From NCBI GenBank assembly GCA_903898785.1, contig CAIUGU010000177.1, forward strand, positions 1-40,620: a stretch of 40,620 bases of DNA, read 5' to 3'. Shown one piece after another: positions 25,487-34,074 of the stretch; the stretch's first letter is position 1, and the number at the start of each line of letters is the position of its first letter. Both the position numbers and the translations under genes were made by a program. Source of the DNA: an uncultured Pseudomonadota bacterium. GTDB lineage: Bacteria > Pseudomonadota > Gammaproteobacteria > Steroidobacterales > Steroidobacteraceae. A model generated the notes under the pieces. That model was not told where the DNA came from and did no database searches. It saw nothing but the letters and a program-made list of their open reading frames with translations.

Positions 25487-26856
25487 AGGAGCGCGTTGGC
25501 GTCGAGGTCGTAAGTGTCGCGATACTCGGGCACGGTGACCGGCCACTTGAGCTCGTGATCGAAACGGAAGCGCAGGGCCTCGCTGGCTTCGGGTTCCCCG
25601 TGGATGACGAAGGTGTTACGCGGAATGCGGGCGCCACGCTTCGCCCAGGCGAGCAACTCGTCGGCATCGGCGTGGGCGGAGCTGGCCTCCAGCTGGCCGA
25701 CTTCGGCACGAACGGGAAAGTCCATGCCGTGGATGCGAACCGTCGGCGCACCGCGCAGCATGGCGGCGCCGCGCGTGCCCGGTGCCTGGAAACCCGCCAG
25801 CAGCACGAGGTTCTTCGGATCGCCCACGAAGGCTTTCAGGTGATGCAGCACCCGCCCCCCCGATGCCATGCCGCTGGCCGACAGGATGATCATCGGCTCG
25901 CGGCGGCCATCCAGCGCCTGCGACTGTTCCGGCGTGTTGACGAGCGTGGCAGCCTGGCACATTCGCCGGCAGTCCTCCTCGCTCAGTTTGTGGTCGTCGC
26001 GGTGTTGCGCGTACAACAGCGTGGCGTCCACCGCCATCGGACTGTCGAGGTAGACGGGCAAGTCGGCGATCTCGCCCCTGCGCTTCAGCCGGTCGATGTA
26101 CAGCAGCAGCGCCTGCGCGCGGCCCACGGCGAAGGTGGGGATCACGGTGACGCCGCCGCGGTCGCTTGCACGGCGCAACCAGCGGGCCAGCTCCTGCTCG
26201 GGATCGACGACCGGATGGCGACGGTCGCCGTAAGTGGACTCGATGACGAGATAGTCCGCAGGCAGCGGTGGCTCCGGCGCATGGAGGATCGGATCGTGCG
26301 GCCTTCCCAGGTCGCCCGAGAACAGCACCGAGGTCTCGGCGCTGGCGATGCGCACCGTGGTGGCCCCGAGCAGATGTCCGGCCCGGCTGAATTCGGCCTT
26401 GAGTCCCTTGGCCACGACGACGGGTTGGTGCATGTCCACGGTCGTGAATCTTTCGAGGCACTCGTCGGCATCCTTGCGCGTATACAGCGGCAACGCGGGC
26501 TTGTGCTTCGAGAAGCCGTGGGCGTTCGCGAACCTGGCGTCTTCCTCCTGCAGGTGGGCACTGTCCGGCAGCAGGATGCGGCACAACTCCAGTGTCGCGT
26601 GCGAGCAGTAGATGTGCCCGCGAAAACCCAGACGGCACAAGAGCGGCAGGTAACCGCTGTGATCGATATGCGCGTGCGTGAGGACCACGGCGTCGAGTTG
26701 ATGGGCGTCGAACTGCAGCGGAGCCCAGTTCCGCAGGCGCAGCTGCTTGTAGCCCTGGAACAGGCCGCAATCGACGAGGATGCGGTGGCCGCCCTCCTCC
26801 ACAAGAAAGCGGGAGCCCGTGACGGTGCCAGCCGCACCCAGGAAGGTGAGTTTCAT
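25483..26856 (-). CDS. MBL-fold beta-CASP hydrolase (predicted RNA-processing exonuclease)
   Basis: The protein has 457 residues. The metal centre of the metallo-beta-lactamase fold is THAHIDHSG (His61, His63, Asp65, His66). Further ligands lie in RAGHLLGA and FSGDLGR. The beta-CASP insert follows, with VIESTYGDR, SPMAV, ASGMASGGRVLHHLK and the final motif SAHADADELL. This is the YSH1/CPSF73-like group (COG1236), cytoplasmic nucleases related to RNase J. It could process RNA under stress, which fits its coupling to a nucleotide phosphorylase (4-bp overlap): RNA breakdown would feed the phosphorylase. That link is inference. The promoter is likely in 26857-26999. Confidence 0.9.
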   Translation of the reverse strand: MKLTFLGAAGTVTGSRFLVEEGGHRILVDCGLFQGYKQLRLRNWAPLQFDAHQLDAVVLTHAHIDHSGYLPLLCRLGFRGHIYCSHATLELCRILLPDSAHLQEEDARFANAHGFSKHKPALPLYTRKDADECLERFTTVDMHQPVVVAKGLKAEFSRAGHLLGATTVRIASAETSVLFSGDLGRPHDPILHAPEPPLPADYLVIESTYGDRRHPVVDPEQELARWLRRASDRGGVTVIPTFAVGRAQALLLYIDRLKRRGEIADLPVYLDSPMAVDATLLYAQHRDDHKLSEEDCRRMCQAATLVNTPEQSQALDGRREPMIILSASGMASGGRVLHHLKAFVGDPKNLVLLAGFQAPGTRGAAMLRGAPTVRIHGMDFPVRAEVGQLEASSAHADADELLAWAKRGARIPRNTFVIHGEPEASEALRFRFDHELKWPVTVPEYRDTYDLDANALL

Positions 26857-26999
26857 CGGTCCCCGCTTGCCCTCAGGCAGTCATGTCTGCAGTCTGGCGA
26901 TTCTACGGCCAGGCGCATCCCGTAGATATGCGCAATGCCCTTCGGTGGAACCCACGCAATCCCGTTGGGAAGTGGCACGGGTCGGCCACCCCGACGTGG

Positions 27000-28055
27000 C
27001 TACTTCGGCGCGTACTGCGTCAGGCTCGTGTACGCAGACTCGATGAAGCCCGGCAGCTGGTCGTAGCCCACCCAGTCCTTGTACTTGTCGAGGCGGATGG
27101 ACTTCTTCATGTCGTCGAGCGACTGGCCGGCGCGAATGCCCGCCGTGACGGCGGACTCGAGGTCCTCGAAGTACTGGCGAACGGCGACGAAGTCCGCGCG
27201 GGATCCGCCTTCCCAGTGGCTGCCGACGAACGTGTCGAAGTCCAGCCGCTCCAGGTTCTTGAGCGAGTTGACCCAGGTCGACATCGGCATGCGATCAAAA
27301 GCGAAATTGCAGCACAGCCGCTTCGGCCAGACGTAGTCCTGCGCAAAGAGCACGCGCTCAGCGGGAAAATGGACATCGACCAGATCCGACGTGTGCCGTC
27401 CGCCGGCATGGATCAACTCCACGCGCTTGCCACCGAGCGTAAGGGTGTAACGGTCCGTGAACGTGATGTCGGGCTTGCGGACATCGGCAAGCATCTCGGC
27501 CTGTGTCAGGAAGCCGTCGCGGTTCGCATCCATCGTATCGAACTGCGCGCGGGTGCCCGTTTGCGCCTCCTGCTTGTCGAGGCGGTCGTCGCCATCGACA
27601 TCGTTCGTGTCGCCGGGCGGCCTGGCATCGCGGATCTTCGCGGTGAACTTGCCCGGCATCGCAGCATGGCCGACGAACTGCGCCGTGTCCGCAAAGACGC
27701 CGCCGCCGCGCGCGTGGTCCCAGTGGTAATGCGTCTGCACCACATACTTCACCGGCTTGCCCGGAAAGCGCGTTGCCAGCTCTGCTTTCAGCCAGCCCGC
27801 GAATTCGTTGTTGAGCGGATCCAGCAGGACGATGCCCTCCGGCGTCACCAGGAAGACCGTCACTGCGCCGATGCCGGGCCCGCTCTGCACCTTGTAGAGG
27901 TCGCCGCGGACCTGCGTGACCGTGCGCACGAACGGGACGGCTGTGGGTGCCCCCGGCGCTCCTGCAGGGGCCTGGCCCGCGTAGCTGGATGCGGGAAGCG
28001 CAAGGGCGGTCGTTGCGAGGAGCAGGATGGCTGGTAGTGAAGCGATGTTCTTCAT
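27000..28055 (-). CDS. Exported MBL-fold hydrolase with inserted EF-hand pair
   Basis: The protein has 351 residues and a signal peptide ending near ASSYAGQ (residue 26). The MBL metal motif is THYHWDH (His109, His111, Asp113, His114), with later ligands His221 (GGRHTSD), Asp240 and His280. Two EF-hand loops are inserted between them: residues 152-163 (D-D-D pattern ending in Glu163) and 176-187 (D-N-D-G, ending in Glu187). Both fit the 12-residue calcium loop at positions 1, 3, 5 and 12. The start is ATG 28055; the frame extends upstream without a signal peptide. The substrate is unknown. A paralogue with the same insert is encoded at 34993-36054. It lies downstream of a sugar transporter gene on the same strand. 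Confidence 0.9.
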   Translation of the reverse strand: MKNIASLPAILLLATTALALPASSYAGQAPAGAPGAPTAVPFVRTVTQVRGDLYKVQSGPGIGAVTVFLVTPEGIVLLDPLNNEFAGWLKAELATRFPGKPVKYVVQTHYHWDHARGGGVFADTAQFVGHAAMPGKFTAKIRDARPPGDTNDVDGDDRLDKQEAQTGTRAQFDTMDANRDGFLTQAEMLADVRKPDITFTDRYTLTLGGKRVELIHAGGRHTSDLVDVHFPAERVLFAQDYVWPKRLCCNFAFDRMPMSTWVNSLKNLERLDFDTFVGSHWEGGSRADFVAVRQYFEDLESAVTAGIRAGQSLDDMKKSIRLDKYKDWVGYDQLPGFIESAYTSLTQYAPK

Positions 28056-28111
28056 GGCTGTCGTCCGTCGAGAGGGAGTTTGTCTAGCTTGTCGGGAGCC
28101 GGCAGGGAACG

Positions 28112-29413
28112 TCAATGCATGACCTGCGCCCTCACGCCGCGCGTTGCCTCGGCGAACAACCCGAAGCGCGCGATGATGGCGTAGCAAAGGGCCGGAACGA
28201 TGAGGCCTGCCGTCAGGCCGAACGCATCTGCGGTCAGGCCTACGAGTACCGGAACGATGGCGCCGCCGACAATCGCCGTGCAGAGGAGGCCCGAGGCCTT
28301 CGGCGCCTCTTCCCGCAAGCCTTCCGTAGCCAGGGAGAAGATCGTGGGGAACATGATCGAGTTCGTGAAGCCGACGAGTACGAGGGCCCAGCCCGCAATG
28401 CTCCCGCCGGTGAACGCGGAAACGGCGATCAGCACGATGGCGCCCACCGCAAACGTGGCCAGCACCCAGCCGGGCCTCAAGCGCCGCAGCACGAAACCGC
28501 CGAGCAACCTGCCGATCATGGCGCCGGCCCAGTAGTAGCCGAGCATCACGCCCGCCGCGACGGGTGCGAGCTGCAGCGTCCGCTCGAGCCCGAGGTAGTT
28601 GACCATGACGCTCGCCACGCCGACCTCCGCGCCGACATACAGGAAGATGCAGAGGCAGCCGAAGCGCAGGCGGGGATTCGACAGCAGCGCGAAGGCGCCT
28701 GTGAGCTCCAGCGTGGTGAAGCTCGCCTGGTCAAGTGCCTTGCGCCAGAACCAGAAGATGACCGCGACGACGGCAAGGACGGCCGCGAGGCCGAGGTACG
28801 CGTCGGAGATGACGACGCTTTCTGTGGTGCGGTAATTGTCGAGGGCGGCACCGCTCAGCGTGGCCGGATCGATGTCCGCCGTCTGCCCGAGGATCAGCCT
28901 GGCGCCGAACGTTACGATGAGGAACACGCCCACCGAATTGAAGAACTGCGCGAACGTCAGCCGGCTGTGCGCGGTTTCCGGCTTCCCGAGCGAGATGATC
29001 AGCGGGTTCACTGCGACCTGCAGCAGCGTGATGCCGCCGCCCAGGACAAACAGTGCCGCAAGGAACGGTGCATAGGCACCCGACCGTGCGGCAGGCAGGA
29101 ACATCAGGCACGCGGCGATCATGACGCCGAAGCCGATCATGATGCCCTTGAAGTAGCCGAGCCGGTTCATGAGCAACCCGGCCGGAATGGAGAAGATGGC
29201 GTAACTCGTGAAGAACGCGAACTGCACGAGCATCGCTTGCGCATAGTTCAGCGAGAAGAGGCCCTTCAGCTTGGCAACCAGCAGGTCGGCGACATTCGTG
29301 ATGCCGCCGAACAGGAAGAAGACGGCCACGACCAGCAGCAGCAATGGCAGGGTCTTTGCCTGCGCAGCAGGGCTGGCGGCGGCCGATGTCGATGCGGGCG
29401 GTGGCGTCGTCAT
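28112..29413 (-). CDS. FucP-like sugar MFS transporter
   Basis: This 433-residue inner membrane transporter has about twelve hydrophobic helices. The first is FFLFGGITNVADLLVAKLKG. It also has SIPAGLLMNRLGYFKG at the helix 2-3 loop, and NPLIISLGKPETAHSRLTFAQFFNSVG in helices 4-5, a strong mark of the FucP/glucose-galactose family that moves sugars with protons. The exact sugar is not clear. The N-terminus is Ala/Ser/Pro-rich and cytoplasmic. The EF-hand MBL gene follows it 56 bp downstream, and an isoprenylcysteine-methyltransferase-like gene lies 42 bp upstream on the same strand, so an operon is possible. Confidence 0.9.
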   Translation of the reverse strand: MTTPPPASTSAAASPAAQAKTLPLLLLVVAVFFLFGGITNVADLLVAKLKGLFSLNYAQAMLVQFAFFTSYAIFSIPAGLLMNRLGYFKGIMIGFGVMIAACLMFLPAARSGAYAPFLAALFVLGGGITLLQVAVNPLIISLGKPETAHSRLTFAQFFNSVGVFLIVTFGARLILGQTADIDPATLSGAALDNYRTTESVVISDAYLGLAAVLAVVAVIFWFWRKALDQASFTTLELTGAFALLSNPRLRFGCLCIFLYVGAEVGVASVMVNYLGLERTLQLAPVAAGVMLGYYWAGAMIGRLLGGFVLRRLRPGWVLATFAVGAIVLIAVSAFTGGSIAGWALVLVGFTNSIMFPTIFSLATEGLREEAPKASGLLCTAIVGGAIVPVLVGLTADAFGLTAGLIVPALCYAIIARFGLFAEATRGVRAQVMH

Positions 29414-29455
29414 TCTCGGTCCCCTTGCGGTGGGTTCTCGTTGTCCGGACGGCGG

Positions 29456-29917
29456 CTACAGCCAGCGACGCACGCGGGCTTTGTAGGTCATGTAGTCATC
29501 GCCAAAGCGCTGCGCGAGGAGCCGCTCTTCCGGCTCGATCTGGAAGCGGTTGACATAGAACACGAACAGGATCGGACCCGCCAGCGGCCAGAGTGCCGCG
29601 AGAAAGGCGGCCCAGGCGAGCAGGAAGCACACCAGCCCCACGTACATCGGATTGCGCGAGAACCGGTAGATGCCGGACGTCACGAGCGCAGAAGTCTTCT
29701 GCGGCTTGAGCGGATTGATCGTCGTGCGGGCCTTGCGGAAGGCGAGGAACCCGAGCAGATCAAAGGTGACGCCCACCGCCGCGATGGCCACCGCAATCCC
29801 AAGCCGAACCTCGAAGGGCAGGTCCAGCTTCGGACCGCTGATCGCGTTCATCCACATGGCGGCGGCGACAATCAGCGCGACCACGGGGGGCGGGATCTTG
29901 AGTTCGAGAGGGTGCAT
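29456..29917 (-). CDS. Isoprenylcysteine methyltransferase-like membrane protein
   Basis: The protein has 153 residues and four or five membrane helices. The C-terminal half carries TSGIYRFSRNPMYVGL and EPEERLLAQRFGDDYMTYKARVRRWL, which match the bacterial ICMT/PEMT-like family (for example Ste14-like proteins and NnrU relatives). These enzymes use S-adenosylmethionine at the membrane; the substrate in bacteria is mostly unknown. The start is ATG 29917; the frame continues upstream with low-complexity basic sequence and is unlikely to be translated. It lies upstream of the sugar transporter gene on the same strand. Confidence 0.88.
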   Translation of the reverse strand: MHPLELKIPPPVVALIVAAAMWMNAISGPKLDLPFEVRLGIAVAIAAVGVTFDLLGFLAFRKARTTINPLKPQKTSALVTSGIYRFSRNPMYVGLVCFLLAWAAFLAALWPLAGPILFVFYVNRFQIEPEERLLAQRFGDDYMTYKARVRRWL

Positions 29918-30274
29918 GGCGGTTCGCGAGTGGGATCCGGGCACGTCGTGGGCGGGAGCCGAGGATACAGGGGCGCGGAACGTTCGGCACCGGGAGCGAC
30001 GGCTCGCTGCGCTGCCCTGCCGCATTTGCGCAAGTTCTCAAGAAGAATGGGCCTGTTGGCCGGCGACAGCGGTTTTCCTCGCAGCGGAAGCACTGAGTTC
30101 GCTCGTCCGAGGCGGGGATCGCAGCTGCCTCATTCAAGAGGTTGGAGAAACTTCCTCGCCTGGTGCCTTAGTCAGCCGCCGTGGTAAGGGTTTCCTCTAG
30201 TCGCGGGCTGTGCAGAAATGTAACGAAACTCTGCAATGTTCACCGCTCCGGCCAACGCAGCAACTTGAACCCTA
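29918..30274. other. Intergenic region with one inverted repeat
   Basis: The 357 bp between two divergent genes contain no supported coding frame. Near the right end TGCAGA (30211-30216) and TCTGCA (30230-30235) form an inverted repeat with a 13-nt spacer, about 40 bp before the ATG at 30275. It could be an operator, but I have no evidence for a regulator. No clear -35/-10 pair was found. Confidence 0.4.
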
Positions 30275-30733
30275 ATGAGTCGCCCCGCCAACAAGACGGC
30301 TTCTTCACTGCCCGCCAAGGCACCGCGGCGGCTCGCTGCGCGACCTGCTGATCTGTCGTCCGGGCTGCTGCAGGGCCTCGTCGCGAGGTTCCGGAAGCTG
30401 ATTCGCCCCGACGCCACCCCGAAGTTCGACGGAACGGCGGTCGCGATGACGCTGCGGAACCCGTGGCGGGCGGTCGGAATCGTCACTGGCAAGAACTGCT
30501 GCCAGGCAAGCCAGCAGGCGGAAACCCGGTACCTCTGCGAAGAAGCACCGCGCCTGCCGCTTGCAGGGTGCACGAGTCCCGCGGTTTGCCAGTGCACCTA
30601 TCGCCATTTCGAAGACCGCCGCAAGGGTCCGCGTCGTACCCGCGACGGTGCGGCTCGCGCGCCCGTCATGCTGCACGCCCATTCCGGCGCAGGCGAACGA
30701 CGCAAGTCAGGCGGTCGACGCGTCACGGATTGA
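30275..30733 (+). CDS. Cys-rich conserved hypothetical protein
   Basis: This is a 152-residue basic protein of unknown function. The N-terminal half has a hydrophobic/basic helix (GLLQGLVARFRKLI) and a possible beta hairpin. The middle region holds six Cys (75, 76, 88, 99, 105, 107) in NCCQAS, RYLCEEAPRLPLAGC and VCQCTYRHFEDRR. Cys residues with this spacing before a YRHFEDRRKGPRR segment recall a family of short hypothetical proteins in gammaproteobacteria, perhaps metal binding. The C-terminus repeats RR pairs (GERRKSGGRR). The coding frame has regular codon use and no Shine-Dalgarno sequence that I can point to. It stands alone, convergent with the lipase gene. Confidence 0.68.
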   Translation: MSRPANKTASSLPAKAPRRLAARPADLSSGLLQGLVARFRKLIRPDATPKFDGTAVAMTLRNPWRAVGIVTGKNCCQASQQAETRYLCEEAPRLPLAGCTSPAVCQCTYRHFEDRRKGPRRTRDGAARAPVMLHAHSGAGERRKSGGRRVTD

Positions 30734-30860
30734 CTCGCGCCCTCTGCACGCGTCACTTGCGGAGACGCACTTCCTCCATGATCTCCTTGCGGACATCGGC
30801 GATGTCGCGGGCCCGCTTGCCTTGTGGCGAATGGATACCGGATGGGTGCGGGTGAAGGCG

Positions 30861-32072
30861 CTAGTTGGCGCAATCGTTCTTTGCAGGCCGGCCTGCGAAG
30901 CGGGCGTCAAACCAGTCAGGCAGCAATGCGGCGGTGGGCGGGACAGCATCACCGTGCCCCACCCCAGGCAGCTCGCGGTACTCGACGACATTCTGTCGTT
31001 CGCACAGGTCGCGACGCACGGTCCGCGTGAGCTGGACCGGAACATCGACGTCGGCATCGCCCTGGACGAGCAGCACGGGAATGCTCGTGGGCAGCGGCAG
31101 GAACTGGTCGTTGGCCTCGAGTCGCGCGCGCCAGGGCGTCCCTTCTGCAAGCGCCTCGCGACGTGCGTACGGCTCCTTGAGCTGCTCTGCCTTGGCAAAG
31201 ATCTCATAGCAGCCCCACGACATCGCGGGCAGCATCTCCATGCCGGCCGGCGTCAGGATGTCGCGCAGCTGCAGCTCCGGATGGCCCACTTGCAGCCCGG
31301 CCATGCGCGCAATGAAATAGCCTGCGTTCTCGGGAATGCCGAGATCGTAGAACGAGAGATCAAGGTGGCGCGATGCGGGGGCAATCGGCGCGATGCCGAC
31401 GACCTTGAACTCCGGTGCGTAGGAGGCGGCGAGATTCGCGGCCCAGAGGACGGTCTGCCCGCCCTGCGAGAAACCGTACAGGCCCACTTCATTGCCGACG
31501 GAAGCCTCCGGAATCTTCATTGCGGCCCGCGCAGCGTCGAACGACGCCTTGGCCTGCAGGGGCCCATCGAGGTATGCCATGCCACCGGGAACGCCGAGCC
31601 CCTGGTAGTCGCTCATCGCGACGACATAGCCGCGTTCGGTCAATGCTTCGATCGCCGGGACCCGAGTGGTGCGATTCTGCCGATAGAGGGGGGTGCGCGA
31701 CGGCGCACAGGAGTCCTGGAAGCCCGGCGTGCCGACACCCCACACAAGGAGACGACGCGGTGCTGCGGCTGCGGCCCGCGGAACGTAGACCTCTCCCGAC
31801 GCATACTCTAGGCCCTTGTTCGCGCCCTCGGTGACGTAAATGATGTTCCAGGCGCGTGCGTTGCTTGGTGCGTCGGTGCGCTCCTGGATCCAGAGCAGGT
31901 CGCCACGTTTCGCGTCTGCCGGCACGCGGGTCGGCACGGTGTCCCAGAACGCGCTGCCTTGGGGTGGCGTGGGCAATGAGGGTGCCGCGCCGTACGCGGT
32001 GGATGCGAGGGTCGACGACGCATACGCAAAGGCGAGCGCGACCAATCGAGGCAGTCCGATCCTGGAATCCAT
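30861..32072 (-). CDS. Secretory-lipase family alpha/beta hydrolase
   Basis: The protein has 403 residues and a signal peptide ending at about residue 28 (STAYGAA), so it is exported. The nucleophile elbow is GFSQGG (Ser near 201). Then come an acid candidate in VQGDADVDVP and the catalytic His in LPGVGHGDA. VPADAKRGDLLWIQERTDAP near the start and the SGEVYVPR strand are typical of the LIP-like secretory lipases (PF03583 type). The likely substrate is an ester; a true lipase activity is inferred only from the family. It is followed on the same strand, upstream, by the broken sugar isomerase gene. Confidence 0.88.
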   Translation of the reverse strand: MDSRIGLPRLVALAFAYASSTLASTAYGAAPSLPTPPQGSAFWDTVPTRVPADAKRGDLLWIQERTDAPSNARAWNIIYVTEGANKGLEYASGEVYVPRAAAAAPRRLLVWGVGTPGFQDSCAPSRTPLYRQNRTTRVPAIEALTERGYVVAMSDYQGLGVPGGMAYLDGPLQAKASFDAARAAMKIPEASVGNEVGLYGFSQGGQTVLWAANLAASYAPEFKVVGIAPIAPASRHLDLSFYDLGIPENAGYFIARMAGLQVGHPELQLRDILTPAGMEMLPAMSWGCYEIFAKAEQLKEPYARREALAEGTPWRARLEANDQFLPLPTSIPVLLVQGDADVDVPVQLTRTVRRDLCERQNVVEYRELPGVGHGDAVPPTAALLPDWFDARFAGRPAKNDCAN

Positions 32073-32176
32073 GATTCGTGGCTCCTTCTCAACACCCGGT
32101 AAAGGGGATCGAGTCTAACGGACGCCACCCGGCTTTCAAGTCGGCCCCTGGGCTCAAGGCCGCCTGGGGCGTCCTG

Positions 32177-33124
32177 CTACAGCCGCGTCAGGTGGTCGAT
32201 GCTCCTCTTGAGCGCGACTTCCGGATTGGCCACGTTGTCCTGTTCGACGAAGAAGTGCTCCACGCCGGACTTGCGCCCCTGCTCGATCACGGCCTTCAGG
32301 TCCAGCGAACCGTCGCCGGCGCTGACCATGTACGGGAACAGCTCGATCCATTGCGTTGAATTGCCTCCGTCACCGGAGAAGCGACGACGGCCTTGCATGT
32401 CCTTCACGTGCATCAGCCGGTAACGACCCGGGTACTTGCGAAGGTAATCAATGGGATCGGCGCCGCAGGCCAGGGTCCAGTACAGGTCCATTTCGAAGAA
32501 CACGAGATCCGGGTCGGTGTTCGCCAGCAGGTACTCGACAGGGATGACGCCTTCCATCGGTTGCAGTCCATAACCATGGTTGTGATACGCGAAGCGCACT
32601 CCGGCCACCTTGGCCTCCTTGCCGATGCGATTGAAGGTATCGGCCATGCGCTTGTAGCCGTCGAGCGTCTAGCGGCGGTCCTCGGGGATCGACGGCAGCC
32701 CCACGTACGTGAAGCCGAGTTCGCGCCCGGCTTCGCCGAGGTGCTTCATGTTCTTGTCGAGGGTGGCAAAGTCCGTATGCATGGACGGCGCGGTCATGCC
32801 CTGGCTCGCAAGCAGCGCCTTGAACTCGGGACCTGACAGGCCGAAGTAGCCGCTGCCCGTGAACCCGAGCGACGGCGAGACTGCCTTCCACCGCGCAAGG
32901 GCCTCGGGCGCGCTGAACGAGTACGGCCCGTAAGGCTCGACTTCCCGATAGCCCATCTGCGCGAGCAGCGCGATGGCTTTGCGCACGTCGGCCTGCAGCA
33001 GCTTCGGGAGGGAGAACAACTGGATGCCGAAACGCTGCTTGCTCTCGGCCGCAAGGGTCGGCCCGCCGATCGCAAGGGCGGCCGTTGCGGAGGCAGAGGC
33101 CCGCAGGAATTGACGCCGATCCAT
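32177..33124 (-). pseudogene. Tat-exported sugar phosphate isomerase/epimerase, interrupted by TAG
   Basis: One gene is split by a single in-frame TAG at 32669-32671. The first part (33124 to the stop, 150 residues) begins MDRRQFLRASASATAALAIGG, a twin-arginine signal, then FGIQLFSLPKLL and the start of a TIM barrel. The same frame continues directly after the TAG with TLDGYKRMADTFNRIGKEAKVAGVRFAYHNHG, FEMDLYW, MHVKDM and HFFVEQD, the core of a xylose-isomerase-like barrel. All downstream sequence is intact, so the mutation is recent, or the stop is read through, or it is a sequencing error. The start at 33124 is chosen for the Tat motif. Without readthrough the product would lack the catalytic half. 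Confidence 0.85.
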
Positions 33125-33233
33125 GGGAAGTCGCCGGACAGGATGGAAACGATTACGCCGCATCATGCCCGCGCGGAGCGCTGAGCCAAGGCGCTATGTC
33201 AATCGCAGTGCAGCAGAGCGGATTGCCGCGCGA

Positions 33234-34010
33234 TCAGGGGTGGCTGTCGATCCACTCGCTCAGGGGCGCGAGTCCGTCCCTCAGCATGCCGGAATGCGAA
33301 AAGGCGAGCGCCTGCACAGCGTCGCCGCCGGCGACGACCCTGTCGGCGAGGGTACGCAGCGACGCCTCGTTCTGGTCCAGGTCGTCGCAGAAGATCCAGT
33401 GACCGCTCTGCAGCTTGCCCTTGTCCGTCGCGTCGGCGGAGTCGCCGAGGAACAGGATTCCGTTGATGAGGTAAGCGGCGCTTCCCGCCGTGTGTCCGGG
33501 CATCGCGAAGACCTTGATGGTGGTATCGCCGAGCATCAGCGACTCGCCCTCCTTCAGGATGCGCGTCACCTTGAATCCCGTGGGTTTCACCGAAAAAAAG
33601 CGGACCAGCGGGCCGCGCGGCTTCACGAGGCCGGCGATCAGGTCCGCTTCGGGTGCCAGCGCCATCAGCTGCGCGCCGGGAAACACGCCTGCCGCGGCGA
33701 TATGGTCGAAATGGCCGTGCGTGAAGAGAATGGCCTTGACGGCTTCCGCGGTAAGGCCGCGCTGTTCAAGTTCGGCGAGGATGGGGGCGCCGGTCGCATC
33801 ACTGCCGGCGTCGATGAGCACGACCTCGCGTTCGCCGATCGGCACGATGCCCACCGTGCTCCCCGTGCCGCTCTCCACGATGCGCACCTGATTCAGCTCG
33901 TCGCCATTGGAGGGCGCCTGCAGGCCGCTGAACGTGAGCCCGAGCACCGCCGCCAGCACGCCGAAGAGGACCGCAAAGCCGAAGCCGATGTACTTGATCG
34001 CGTGTTTCAT
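33234..34010 (-). CDS. MBL-fold metallo-hydrolase, membrane anchored
   Basis: This 258-residue protein has an N-terminal hydrophobic helix (IGFGFAVLFGVLAAVLGLTF) that anchors or exports it. The metallo-beta-lactamase motif is THGHFDH, followed by PGHTAGSAAYL and GDSADATD with further ligands and a final SHSGM. It has no EF-hand insert and no beta-CASP domain. The family covers glyoxalase II-like and lactonase-like hydrolases, so the substrate cannot be given. The start is ATG 34010; the frame upstream has no good start. It follows the lipoprotein gene on the same strand with a 64-bp gap. Confidence 0.88.
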   Translation of the reverse strand: MKHAIKYIGFGFAVLFGVLAAVLGLTFSGLQAPSNGDELNQVRIVESGTGSTVGIVPIGEREVVLIDAGSDATGAPILAELEQRGLTAEAVKAILFTHGHFDHIAAAGVFPGAQLMALAPEADLIAGLVKPRGPLVRFFSVKPTGFKVTRILKEGESLMLGDTTIKVFAMPGHTAGSAAYLINGILFLGDSADATDKGKLQSGHWIFCDDLDQNEASLRTLADRVVAGGDAVQALAFSHSGMLRDGLAPLSEWIDSHP

Positions 34011-34074
34011 GGTCGCGAGTGTACCTCGGGCAGGGCCGGCGACATCGTGCAGGCGGGCGGCAGAGAGGTTACAT

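Noticed and set aside
30753-30860. Minus-strand C-terminal-like peptide KRARDIADVRKEIMEEVRLRK in the gap after the lipase gene
   Set aside because: It looks protein-like, but no start codon with a ribosome site was found and the upstream part overlaps the lipase gene in another frame.
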